From Acidobacteriota bacterium (GTDB taxonomy: Bacteria > Acidobacteriota > Terriglobia > Terriglobales > SCQP01), in contig JAKASR010000026.1 of the NCBI GenBank assembly GCA_021818955.1, forward strand, positions 1 to 50,855: 50,855 nucleotides of DNA. The letters are read 5' to 3'. Below, piece by piece: positions 18,287 to 26,331 of this stretch (positions within the stretch are counted from its first letter, which is position 1; every line of letters starts with the position of its first letter). The notes beneath the pieces were generated by a model that saw nothing but the letters and a program-made list of their open reading frames with translations, searched no databases and was not told the DNA's origin. A program made the position numbers and the translations under genes.

Positions 18287-18447
18287 TTTAGGCAATTTCT
18301 CCGAAATTGAGCTGGTTGCAGGCAATTTCTTTGAAATTGCCAATGACGAAAACCGCTGTCCGACTCGGCACGGCCGCTTTTACTTTTAGGTGCTGACGCT
18401 TTCGCAAAAGTCCGGCCGAAACCGGACGCATTGCGAATACTCTCGGC
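18287..18447 (+). repeat. Two dispersed elements fused tail-to-head (copies I-2)
   Basis: The first part is a 3' end: two CAATTTC/GAAATTG hairpins (loops TCC and TTT) and GACGAAAACCGCTGTCCGAC. Its tail runs into a new head at CTCGGCACGGCCGCTTTTAC (from about 18366), followed by the GTCCGG/CCGGAC hairpin and GCATTGCGAATACTC. The two copies share the CGGC bases at the junction. Confidence 0.88.
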
Positions 18448-18457
18448 CGTGTACGCT

Positions 18458-19267
18458 TTAGACCACCGGGTTTTCCAGGCGGCCGATACCGGCGATTTCC
18501 ACCGAGACCCGGTCGCCGGCTTGCAACCGCCCCACGCCAGCGGGGGTGCCCGTGGCAATCAGGTCACCGGGTTCGAGCGTCATTACCGCGCTAATGGCTG
18601 CCAGCAGCCGGTCGAGCGAGAACAGCCAATCAGCGGTATCGCCGGCTTGCCGCAATTGGTCGTTGACGCGAGTTTCCAATTTCAAACCGCGCCAGGGGCG
18701 AGAGGAATCCCAGCCGGCGGGGGCCGGCCCCGGTCCCGGCCAGCCGGAGGAGAAATCTTCAATTACCGGTCCAAAGGGGCAGAAGGTATCAAAGCCCTTG
18801 GCGCGGGTCCACTGGCCGTCGGTTTTCTGCAAATCGCGCGCGGTCACGTCGTTGAGGCAGGTGAAGCCGAACAGAAACGGGCGCGGGTCATCGCCGGCGC
18901 GAAAATCGCGGCAGCGCCGGCCGATCACAACCGCCAACTCGCCTTCGTGCTCCACCTGGCGCGAGAGCGAGGGCAGCCGGATCGCATCGCCGGGAGGCAG
19001 CACCGCCGAGGGTGGTTTTAAAAACAGCAGCGGCTCTTGGGGAGGCTGATTGCCCAACTCTTTCGCATGCTCGGCGTAATTGCGCCCGACGCAGACGATT
19101 TTGCTCGGTTCGGAGGGCGGCAGCAGGTTCAAGCCGTCGAGCGGCAAGCGCTCCGCGGTGACATGGTGTCCGTCCTCAAAGGGCGAACCCGAGCAGATCT
19201 GCGCCACGTTGTCACGCAAGACCCCCCAATAAACTTCCCCGGCCTGACAGAACCGCAACCATTTCAT
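18458..19267 (-). CDS. Fumarylacetoacetate hydrolase family protein
   Basis: 269 aa from MKWLRFCQAG, supported by GGGGGTG just upstream. The frame is open another 53 codons into repeat copy J, but those residues are repeat-derived. The FAH fold is shown by CVGRNYAEHAKELG, the metal-binding glutamates in EHEGELAVVIG and the aspartate in TCLNDVTARDLQ, then KGFDTFCPFGP and GTPAGVG. Members hydrolyse or decarboxylate acylpyruvates or catechol-pathway intermediates; the substrate cannot be told here, and no catabolic partners are adjacent. Confidence 0.9.
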   Translation of the reverse strand: MKWLRFCQAGEVYWGVLRDNVAQICSGSPFEDGHHVTAERLPLDGLNLLPPSEPSKIVCVGRNYAEHAKELGNQPPQEPLLFLKPPSAVLPPGDAIRLPSLSRQVEHEGELAVVIGRRCRDFRAGDDPRPFLFGFTCLNDVTARDLQKTDGQWTRAKGFDTFCPFGPVIEDFSSGWPGPGPAPAGWDSSRPWRGLKLETRVNDQLRQAGDTADWLFSLDRLLAAISAVMTLEPGDLIATGTPAGVGRLQAGDRVSVEIAGIGRLENPVV

Positions 19268-19383
19268 CGCCACCCCCTTCGACGCCCCCGCCTGGAGCAG
19301 ATGGACGTCGCGCACGCTTGTGAACCCATGAAGCATCCAGATTAAAACAAATGCGGGCGGCGGCGAAGCAGCAGCCGCCGTGG

Positions 19384-19465
19384 GCGGCACGGCCGCTTTT
19401 ACTTTTAGGCGCTGAGGCTTGCGCAAAGGTCCGGCCGAAACCGGACGCTTGGCGAAAACTCATGG
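19384..19465 (+). repeat. Dispersed palindromic element, 5' fragment (copy J)
   Basis: GCGGC-ACG-GCCGC with TTTTACTTTTAGGCG, the GTCCGG-CCGAAA-CCGGAC hairpin and GGCGAAAACTCATGG; modules 3-5 are missing. It lies just upstream of the FAH-family gene, which is read in the opposite direction, and downstream of the LolA-like gene. Confidence 0.85.
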
Positions 19466-19488
19466 CAACTAACGGCTAAAAACCCCGC

Positions 19489-20457
19489 TTAGGGTTTCGG
19501 GTTCGGCACCGGGCCCATGGGCGTGATGGTGTGGGTGGCGACGTAACGCTTGTAGTCGCTAAAGCGGATGATCATGCGAATCGCGATGTTACCCGGACTA
19601 TCCGGCACGGGGCCTTTTTGTTTGTTGAAGGCCGGAAACCAATACTTATTGTCGACCGGCTGGTAATAGAGCTCGAAGGGCAGATAGAAATGGGTAATAT
19701 GGCCGTGCTTGTCGTAAATATCGGGCACGTCCTGGCCATCCACCTTCACGATCTGCAGCGAAACGTCATCCACCCAGACCTTGCCCTGGAAATAATGGTG
19801 ATGTTTCAAAATTTTCCGGGGCATCACGGAAAACTCATAAGCGGTGAGCTGGTCGAGCTTGTAATGCCCGCGATAGCGAATCCGGTACTGGGACAAATCG
19901 TGAATTTTAAAACTGAAGGCGTACATGTCGAAAAAATCCTGCATGTCGCGCTCATCCAGGCCGACCTGATTATCCAGGGTGGGCTGCGGACACCAGGTGC
20001 AGACGATATTGCGCTGGCCGCTATTGTTGAACAGGATGTCGTCTTTTTGCTTGAAATTGCCGATGACGTTGCCGTCGGAATCCAACTCATCCATATCAAT
20101 GGATTCTTTGTAAGTGTAGTCGTGACGCAGCAATTGGCGAACGTGCTCTTCTTTTTGGAGAAAAGCTTGTTGAATTTGCGCGATCCGGGCCGGCGGCGGA
20201 TCGGGCAACCGCGGAGGGGCCACCTTCACCGAAGCGGCCTTGGGGGGAGTGCCGGCGTTCACGATGCGGTAGTTTTGCGCGAATACGCCCGCGCTCGCCA
20301 GCGCCATGATCCAGCCGGCCAGAAGGACGGGTAAAGCGGCTCGACCTGCGGCAGTAAATATCGGCGCCGAGGCTTGGGCAAGCATCCGGCCGAAACCGGA
20401 TTGGGCCAAGCCAACGTTTAATGGCTTTAACCTCTGAGAAGGAAATGCGGCAGTCAT
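19489..20457 (-). CDS. Secreted protein with outer-membrane lipoprotein-sorting (LolA-like) resemblance
   Basis: 322 aa as drawn. A signal peptide lies at about residues 41-61 (LPVLLAGWIMALASAGVFAQ); Met-25 is a plausible alternative start and would give 298 aa. The mature part, with WVDDVSLQIVKVDG, a LPFELYYQPVDNKYWFP segment and FSDYKRY, matches an acidobacterial secreted family annotated as outer-membrane lipoprotein-sorting-like; I rely on memory for that. Role unknown. The segment before the signal core (SGFGRMLAQASAP) equals the translation of a degraded repeat copy. Confidence 0.75.
   Translation of the reverse strand: MTAAFPSQRLKPLNVGLAQSGFGRMLAQASAPIFTAAGRAALPVLLAGWIMALASAGVFAQNYRIVNAGTPPKAASVKVAPPRLPDPPPARIAQIQQAFLQKEEHVRQLLRHDYTYKESIDMDELDSDGNVIGNFKQKDDILFNNSGQRNIVCTWCPQPTLDNQVGLDERDMQDFFDMYAFSFKIHDLSQYRIRYRGHYKLDQLTAYEFSVMPRKILKHHHYFQGKVWVDDVSLQIVKVDGQDVPDIYDKHGHITHFYLPFELYYQPVDNKYWFPAFNKQKGPVPDSPGNIAIRMIIRFSDYKRYVATHTITPMGPVPNPKP
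20357..20410 (+). repeat. Degenerate dispersed element overlapping a coding start (copy K)
   Basis: GGCGCCGAGGCTTGGGCAAG and TCCGGCCGAAACCGGA keep the order of the family's 5' half, including one arm of the second hairpin, with substitutions. The stretch lies inside the first 35 codons of the LolA-like gene on the opposite strand. Confidence 0.6.
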
Positions 20458-20554
20458 CTTTTTGCAGAACGCGGCGAGAATGCGACCTTGCTTTTTATTG
20501 TAATCGAATCCCAGTGAACAGCACGCAAGGCGCGGGCGGAGTTATGATCGCTGC

Positions 20555-21481
20555 ATGCGAATTCAAAGGCCGCGATTCCGTTTTCTGTTGTTTGGCCTGG
20601 GCTGGGCCCTCGCCATCGCGCTGCCGCTCCAGGCCAAGCGCGTACACTATATCCGCCCCGTAGTCGCCAGTTTTCCCGCCCAAGGACTCGGAACCATCGT
20701 CATCGAAAACCTGGATGGACCGATCACGTTGAGCACCGAGACGACCTCCACCGTGAAAGTCGAAGCGCTGATCCATGCCGGCGGCGCGGATGAAACCTTT
20801 GCCCGCACGCTCAGCGATCAGCTACGGCTCACGCCGCATGTCGTCGGGAATCAACTGCGGATTGTGGCCCATTACCCGGTCATGCAGTTTCACGACTACG
20901 GTTATCCGCACATCCGCTCGTTGTTCCACATTTCGATGTTCCATTTCTTTCACGGCACCGACACCAACCGCTATGAGCATCAGACGGTGCATGTGCGCAA
21001 GGTGGGCAGCGGGCAGAGCGTCGAGTTGTGGACCGAAATCCGGGTTACCGCCCCACCCACGGTCACGGTTTATGTGCGTAACGTTTATGGCAACGTGGAG
21101 AGCCGCGGGCATGGGCCGGCCGGCAATGGCGAGCTGGACGCATTCACTTCCGCCGGCGACATCGTCGTCAACAACCCGCGCTGGTCCAAATTAAATCTGC
21201 AAAGCGATTACGGCGCGGTGAAATTTCCGCGCGGGCTGGGCGTGGCGGAAAACATCAAATTGAAAACGCATTTCGGCGGCGCCTTTCTATTCCTGGCGCC
21301 CGGCGCCTCGGGCCAGATTATCGCCCGCAAGAACCTGGGGTTTTTACATAATTCCTTTACGAAAGGGCATTTTACCCGGCATGGGAATCATTGGGTGATG
21401 CTTCTCGGCGACGGCCATGGCCCGATAGTACACGTGGATATGCAAGTCGGCAGCCTGCACCTGCAGCGCCAACAGAATTAG
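20555..21481 (+). CDS. Secreted DUF4097-like beta-repeat protein
   Basis: 308 aa. Signal peptide at residues 1-27 (FLLFGLGWALAIALPLQAK). The body contains a run of short beta segments characteristic of right-handed DUF4097/adhesin-like folds: GTIVIENLDGPITLSTE, TVYVRNVYGNVESRG, DIVVNNPRWSKLNLQSDYG and a His-rich middle (HDYGYPHIRSLFHISMFHFF). Function is unknown. It is divergent from the LolA-like gene, with ~97 bp between them that must hold both promoters. A terminator-like hairpin follows the stop codon immediately. Confidence 0.72.
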   Translation: MRIQRPRFRFLLFGLGWALAIALPLQAKRVHYIRPVVASFPAQGLGTIVIENLDGPITLSTETTSTVKVEALIHAGGADETFARTLSDQLRLTPHVVGNQLRIVAHYPVMQFHDYGYPHIRSLFHISMFHFFHGTDTNRYEHQTVHVRKVGSGQSVELWTEIRVTAPPTVTVYVRNVYGNVESRGHGPAGNGELDAFTSAGDIVVNNPRWSKLNLQSDYGAVKFPRGLGVAENIKLKTHFGGAFLFLAPGASGQIIARKNLGFLHNSFTKGHFTRHGNHWVMLLGDGHGPIVHVDMQVGSLHLQRQQN

Positions 21482-21521
21482 GCGGCTCAGCCGCCTTTAC
21501 GCGACTCGGCCGTTAACGAGG
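21480..21521 (+). terminator. Terminator hairpin formed from a minimal dispersed-element copy (L)
   Basis: GGCGGC-TCA-GCCGCC followed by TTTAC, one base after the upstream gene's stop codon, then the family tail CGACTCGGCCGTTAACG. The head hairpin and the tail alone are present, with no middle. Position and T-run suggest it ends transcription of the DUF4097-like gene. Confidence 0.65.
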
Positions 21522-21542
21522 AACCAAAGTCCCGGTTCATCT

Positions 21543-22409
21543 ATGAAACCAGCCAACATTGGCGAACGACGCGTAAAATTCTTATTTGGCGCCCTGCTCT
21601 TATGCGGCAGCGCGGCGGGCGCGGGCGGGGCAACCCGCAGGCATGGCGAATCGCGTTTTATGGCGCGACTGCCCAAGCCGATCGCACGCCAGGCGATGCA
21701 AAGCCCGGAAACCTGGGAACTGCTGCGGGACTACGGCGCCATGTATATGGCGCGGGGGGTGAGATTGCCGCCCCGGCTGGTTTTTTACTCCGCGGCCGAC
21801 ACCGCGCGGTGGCAAGAGCAGACACCACAGATCAGCCGGCGCTGGGATGGCGTTCAAGTCACACTCCAGCCGCCAGCGATGGCGGCGCTGGCGACAGCCC
21901 GCGACCGCGCCCTCCATGCGGGCATGCGGCTTGAGCCTCGCGGCGCCGATGCCAGCCGGCGAGATTATGAGCAAACCGCACGGCTTTGGGAAAGCCGCGT
22001 CAGACCGGCGCTGCGTTATTGGCAGCGCCGCGGCCGGCTCAGCCGGCGCGAAGCCGCCCGCATACGCTCGCTCACCCCGGCCAGGCAAGTGCCATGGGTG
22101 CTGCGGCTCGAGCGGCAAGGGGTCTGGTTCAGCACCTACTTCAATAAATCCATACTCGATTCCGTAGCCGCGCCCGGAAGTTCGCAACACCTGGCGATGC
22201 TGGCCTTCGACCTGCGGGAATATTCCAACCCTCGGCTTTGGCGGCTGCTCGCCGCAACCGGCTGGTATCAAACCATCCCCACCGACTTGCCGCATTTCAC
22301 TTACCTGGGCTGGCCGCAAACGGAGTTACCGCGCCTTGGCCTACATTTATATCGAGCGCAAGGGCATATTTTCTGGATTCCCGATTTGGCGGCGCACCGC
22401 CCCCACTAG
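21543..22409 (+). CDS. VanY-like (peptidase M15) secreted protein
   Basis: 288 aa. Signal peptide at about 10-30 (VKFLFGALLLCGSAAGAGGA). The C-terminal half matches D,D-carboxypeptidases of the VanY/M15 type, which trim peptidoglycan stem peptides: SQHLAMLAFD (214-223) supplies zinc ligands His-216 and Asp-223, and DLPHF (248-252) supplies His-251. In active family members an ExxH glutamate precedes that histidine; here Asp-248 occupies the position. It may therefore be a weak or altered peptidase. RRDYEQTARLWESRVRPA is the expected substrate-side helix. Export to the cell wall fits the role. Confidence 0.72.
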   Translation: MKPANIGERRVKFLFGALLLCGSAAGAGGATRRHGESRFMARLPKPIARQAMQSPETWELLRDYGAMYMARGVRLPPRLVFYSAADTARWQEQTPQISRRWDGVQVTLQPPAMAALATARDRALHAGMRLEPRGADASRRDYEQTARLWESRVRPALRYWQRRGRLSRREAARIRSLTPARQVPWVLRLERQGVWFSTYFNKSILDSVAAPGSSQHLAMLAFDLREYSNPRLWRLLAATGWYQTIPTDLPHFTYLGWPQTELPRLGLHLYRAQGHIFWIPDLAAHRPH

Positions 22410-22430
22410 CCCGTCCGCGCCGCATTCGAT

Positions 22431-22541
22431 GCGGCACGGCCGCTTTTACTTTTAGGCGCGGACGCATTCGCAAAAGTCCGGCCGAAACCGGACGCAGGGC
22501 GAATATTCTTAGTTTTGTCGTTAATTCGTTAACGCTTTCTG
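22431..22541 (+). repeat. Dispersed palindromic element, shortened (copy M)
   Basis: GCGGC-ACG-GCCGC head with TTTTACTTTTAGGCG, the GTCCGG-CCGAAA-CCGGAC hairpin, GGGCGAATATTCTTAG, then directly the TTGTCGTTAAT stretch of the middle and GTTAACGCTT of the tail. Modules 3, 4 (mostly) and 5 are deleted. It lies 20 bp after the VanY-like gene. Confidence 0.85.
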
Positions 22542-22704
22542 TATTGCGACCTTACTATTGCGGTTAGTGCTATTTGGCACGCAAGCCAAGACATTTCGGG
22601 CATTCCCTTCATAGTGGCCCGAATGAGCGCTGAATCTCATTCCCCTCAACCCGATCAACGCGCCGCGATAACGGAACGGCGGCGAGCGAGCGCAAGCGCG
22701 TGTT

Positions 22705-24018
22705 ATGCTCGGCGGCATGGAATTGGGCATCGTCGCCGGCGAAGCCTCGGGCGACCGGCAGGCGGCAGCGCTGGTCGAAGAGTTGCGCGCCCGGCATGCG
22801 GATTGGCATTTTTTTGGCTGCGGCGGCGAGCGGATGCGGCAGGCAGGATGCGAGTTGCTGCTGGATGCGCGGCAGCTTTCGTTATTGGGGCTGGCGGAAG
22901 TCGTGCGCCATCTGCCGCGCCTGTATCGTCTTTATCGCCGGCTGTGGAAGGAAATTGCGCGCCGCCGGCCCAGGGCGCTGGTGCTGGTGGATTTTCCCGA
23001 TTTCAACCTGCGCCTGGCGCGCCGCGCCGCCGCCGCGGGCATTCCGGTGATCTATTTCATCAGCCCGCAAGTCTGGGCCTGGCGGCCAGGGCGAGTTCGG
23101 CTGCTGCGCCGCACGGTGCGGCGCATGATTTGTATATTCCCTTTCGAAACCGCCTTTTATGCCCGGCATGGTATGGCCGCCGATTTCGTCGGGCATCCCC
23201 TGACCGAGCAAATCAAGCGGCAGGAGGCCGGTTGCGCGGAATTTCTTCATCAAGCCGGCTGCGCGGCCAACCGGCCGGTGGTGGCCTTGTTGCCAGGCAG
23301 CCGGCGACGCGAGTTGGAATTTCATTTGCCGGTGCTGGCGGCAGCGGCGCGCCGGCTATATGCCGAACGCCAGATCCATTTCCTGCTGCCGGTGGCGCCC
23401 GGACTCGAACTGGCCAGCGCGGAACGCCAATTGGAGCGCCCGGATCAGAAATTCATCCACCTGCTGGCGGGACAAAGCGAACGAGCGCTCACCTGCGCGC
23501 AAGTAGCGGTAGTGGCCAGCGGCACGGCCACGCTGGAAGCGGCCCTGCTGGAAACTCCGAGCCTGGTGGTATACCGGCTTTCACGCTGGACCTATTGGCT
23601 GGGGCGGCGGCTGGTACGCACGCCGTATATTGCCATGCCCAATCTGATTTTGGGCGCGCCGGTATTGCCCGAACTGATCCAAAACGACTTCACCCCGGAG
23701 GCTGTTGTAAACTGGGTTCGAAAGCTGCTCGACGAGCCGGCCACGCGCCAACAGATGGCAGACCGCCTGGCGGAAGTTCGCGAGCAATTGGGACCTCCGG
23801 GAGCGATAGCCCGCGCTGCCGATTGCCTCGAATCCGAACTGGGCACCGGCCCCAGCAACACCGCAGGAACGCCCGGCCTGCACGAAACGGATGCGCCCGC
23901 GCAGAAATCCGGCTTATACCACAATGAAAACCATGCATCTTCGTTTGGCTATTGGTTTATGCCTAATGGCAGCCCTGGCGGCCGCGGGGCAGGCTCCGAC
24001 TGCGCCCAGCACCCTTAG
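22705..24018 (+). CDS. lpxB: Lipid-A-disaccharide synthase
   Basis: 437 aa (an ATG four codons later is equally possible). It condenses UDP-diacylglucosamine with lipid X during lipid A synthesis at the inner membrane. GIVAGEASGDRQAAALVEEL, LVDFPDFNLRLA, YFISPQVWAWRPGR, FVGHPLTEQ, LLPGSRRRELEFHLP and ASGTATLEAALL are all diagnostic of the family (GT19). The family normally ends near residue 385; here a ~50-residue Ala/Gly/Pro-rich tail runs into the next gene and overlaps its signal peptide by 95 bp. Confidence 0.94.
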   Translation: MLGGMELGIVAGEASGDRQAAALVEELRARHADWHFFGCGGERMRQAGCELLLDARQLSLLGLAEVVRHLPRLYRLYRRLWKEIARRRPRALVLVDFPDFNLRLARRAAAAGIPVIYFISPQVWAWRPGRVRLLRRTVRRMICIFPFETAFYARHGMAADFVGHPLTEQIKRQEAGCAEFLHQAGCAANRPVVALLPGSRRRELEFHLPVLAAAARRLYAERQIHFLLPVAPGLELASAERQLERPDQKFIHLLAGQSERALTCAQVAVVASGTATLEAALLETPSLVVYRLSRWTYWLGRRLVRTPYIAMPNLILGAPVLPELIQNDFTPEAVVNWVRKLLDEPATRQQMADRLAEVREQLGPPGAIARAADCLESELGTGPSNTAGTPGLHETDAPAQKSGLYHNENHASSFGYWFMPNGSPGGRGAGSDCAQHP

Positions 24019-25939
24019 CACGCCCAGTGTTCCATCCATACCCGGCAATTTTGCGACTATCCGCGTCAGCCATTACCACCTTGATCTCGGCTTTAATTTT
24101 CCCGCTCACCAGCTCACCGCGACGGCGAAAGTCACGTTTCAAATCCTCTCGCCCGGCTCGGTAATCACCTTGCTGCTCAATCAAAACCTGGGCGTGAAAA
24201 AGGTTACCGACGACCAGAACGGGCCTTTGAATTTTCAACGGCGCGGCGAACAGGTTCTCGTCTATTACCCCAATCCGCTCACAGCCAATCAACCCCAAAC
24301 GCTGGTGATGGAATATGCCGGGCAATTAGCCAGCACCGCGCTCAGCCCGATTTCCGGATTGGAAACCGCCTACGTCGGGCCAGAAGGCTCATTTCTTCTT
24401 TACCCTGGGGAGTGGTTTCCGATGGTGGGCTATAACACCGATCGTTTCAGCATGACGGTAAGCGCAACCCTGCCCCCTCCTTATGGATTACTGGCCAGCG
24501 GACAAGCGACAGCAACGCCCCAACCTGATAACACCGTGGTGTACACCTGGCGCGAAACGACGCCCGGATTTCCCGGCAGCGTGGCCATCACTCCCTTGCG
24601 GCCCCAGACGTACACCCTATCCGGCCTGACCAGCAATTTTTATTTTGCCGCCAACACACCGCCGGCGCTGTTGCAGCAATACGCCAATTCGGCCGCGGCG
24701 ATTGCCGGTTTTATCAATGAAAGGGTAGGCACGCCGCCGACCAACACGCTGATCTTCGTCGAATTGCCCAACAACAGCCTGCCCTCCTATAGCTCACCGG
24801 GCTTGATTTTTTTGACCCAATCGAGCGTGGGCACCACCCTGAACTATCGCTTGCTGACGGATGAGATAGCGCAACAGTGGTTCGGCAACCTGATTAGCCC
24901 GGCAACCCTGAACGACAGCTGGATTCAATATGGCGCGGCGCGTTTTTTTGAAGCGTTGTACGTGGAACAGTTGGACGGCCAGGAAGCCTACCAGACGGTG
25001 ATTCGCGATTTTGCGGTAGGCGCGCTCAGCTATCCGCAAACCGCGCTGGCGCAGACGGCCACACTCTATCCGTTTTCACCCGCCTATCAGGATTTGACCT
25101 ACGATAAGGGCGCCATGCTGTTCCACATGCTGCGCTGGCAACTGGGAGACCAGCATCTGTTTACCGGCTTGCGGCAGTTCGTGGCCCAATACGCCAATCA
25201 GCCGGTCACCACCGCCGAATTGCAGCAAAGCCTCGAAGCCGCCAGCGGCACGAGCCTGAATGCCTTTTTCGCCGAGTGGTATCGTGGCACCGAGTCCCCA
25301 ACTTTTCATAATCAATATACGGTTTATCGCCTCTATCAGGGCGGGTTTCGCATCGTCGGCCAATTGAAGCAAAACCTGAACCTGTTCGCCATGCCGGTGG
25401 AAATCAGAGTCCTAACCGACGGCAAACCGGTCAACCAACGGATCGAGGTAGAAGGGCGCAACAGTCCATACAGCATCGCCACTGCCGATCGCCCGCGGAA
25501 CGTGCAGGTGGATCCCCATCATTGGCTATTGATCAACTCGCCCGAAATTCAGCTACGCGTGGAAATCGCCCGCGGCGACAACCAGGTGGCCGCCGGCAAT
25601 TTTCCCGGGGCGATCCGGCATTATGAAATGGCGTTAAAAATCAACCCCATCAGTTCGCTCGCGCACTATCGCATCGCCGAAGCCGATTATCAGGAGCAGA
25701 ACTGGCAGGGCGCGGCCGACCAATACCGCGACGCTTTGGGCGGCGATCTGCGCCCGGAATGGATCCGGGTCTGGAGCCACATCCAGCTGGGTAAAATCTT
25801 CGACCTCACCGGCCAACGCGATCGCGCGGTGCATGAGTACGAACGGGCGCTGCAAACGCACGACAACACCGATGGCGCGCTCAGCCTGGCACGGGAGTAT
25901 CTGAAGACGCCCTACAAACAGGCGCGGGCCAGCGCTTGA
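23924..25939 (+). CDS. M1-aminopeptidase-like pseudoenzyme with C-terminal TPRs
   Basis: 671 aa from MKTMHLRLAIG. Residues 1-23 form a signal peptide. The rest follows the M1 metallopeptidase layout: beta N-domain, then LLTDEIAQQWFGNL where the HExxH helix should be, WIQYGA where the third zinc ligand lies, and a helical region, followed by two or three TPR-like repeats (about 540-640, NFPGAIRHYEMALKINP). All three zinc ligands are replaced (Asp-313, Gln-317, Tyr-336), though Glu-314 remains. I infer a secreted, non-catalytic protein. It overlaps the end of lpxB. Confidence 0.85.
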   Translation: MKTMHLRLAIGLCLMAALAAAGQAPTAPSTLSTPSVPSIPGNFATIRVSHYHLDLGFNFPAHQLTATAKVTFQILSPGSVITLLLNQNLGVKKVTDDQNGPLNFQRRGEQVLVYYPNPLTANQPQTLVMEYAGQLASTALSPISGLETAYVGPEGSFLLYPGEWFPMVGYNTDRFSMTVSATLPPPYGLLASGQATATPQPDNTVVYTWRETTPGFPGSVAITPLRPQTYTLSGLTSNFYFAANTPPALLQQYANSAAAIAGFINERVGTPPTNTLIFVELPNNSLPSYSSPGLIFLTQSSVGTTLNYRLLTDEIAQQWFGNLISPATLNDSWIQYGAARFFEALYVEQLDGQEAYQTVIRDFAVGALSYPQTALAQTATLYPFSPAYQDLTYDKGAMLFHMLRWQLGDQHLFTGLRQFVAQYANQPVTTAELQQSLEAASGTSLNAFFAEWYRGTESPTFHNQYTVYRLYQGGFRIVGQLKQNLNLFAMPVEIRVLTDGKPVNQRIEVEGRNSPYSIATADRPRNVQVDPHHWLLINSPEIQLRVEIARGDNQVAAGNFPGAIRHYEMALKINPISSLAHYRIAEADYQEQNWQGAADQYRDALGGDLRPEWIRVWSHIQLGKIFDLTGQRDRAVHEYERALQTHDNTDGALSLAREYLKTPYKQARASA

Positions 25940-25970
25940 ACGGCTGCCCCGTCCTACAATGGGGAGCGCC

Positions 25971-26309
25971 ATGGATTGCATCTTCTGCCGCATCATCTCG
26001 GGCGATTTGCCCGCGAAAAAGATCTTTGAAGACGAACGCGTACTGGCCTTCGAAGACTTGAATCCCAAAGCGCCGACGCATCTGCTGCTGATTCCGCGTG
26101 AGCACATAGCCGGCCTGGCCGAAGCGGAAGCGCAGCACGATGCTCTACTGGGCTACTTACAACGCATCGCCGCGCAGCTTGCCCAGGAGCGGGGACTCAC
26201 CGGCGGATATCGCACCGTACTGAATGTGGGACCGGATGCCGGCCAGAGCGTATTCCATCTGCATGTGCACCTGCTCGGCGGACGCGCGATGAGCTGGCCG
26301 CCGGGCTAG
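25971..26309 (+). CDS. HIT-family nucleotide-binding protein
   Basis: 112 aa from MDCIFCRIISGDLPAKK, supported by GGGGAG four bases upstream. HIT proteins hydrolyse AMP-linked nucleotides such as adenosine 5'-phosphoramidates. The histidine triad HLHVHLLGG lies at the C-terminus, preceded by NVGPDAGQSVFHLH, and CIFC with HLLLIPREHI is typical of the HinT branch. Length is normal (110-120). It follows the M1-like gene by 31 bp and is convergent with rlpA. Confidence 0.95.
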   Translation: MDCIFCRIISGDLPAKKIFEDERVLAFEDLNPKAPTHLLLIPREHIAGLAEAEAQHDALLGYLQRIAAQLAQERGLTGGYRTVLNVGPDAGQSVFHLHVHLLGGRAMSWPPG

Positions 26310-26331
26310 CCGCAGCATGGGAAGCCTACCA

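Noticed and set aside
19268-19426. 53-codon N-terminal extension of the FAH-family protein
   Set aside because: It begins inside repeat copy J, whereas the ATG at 19267 has a strong GGGGGTG ribosome-binding site and starts the conserved domain.
20458-20554. Shared divergent promoter between the LolA-like and DUF4097-like genes
   Set aside because: A/T-rich stretches exist but I could not assign a convincing -35/-10 pair on either strand.
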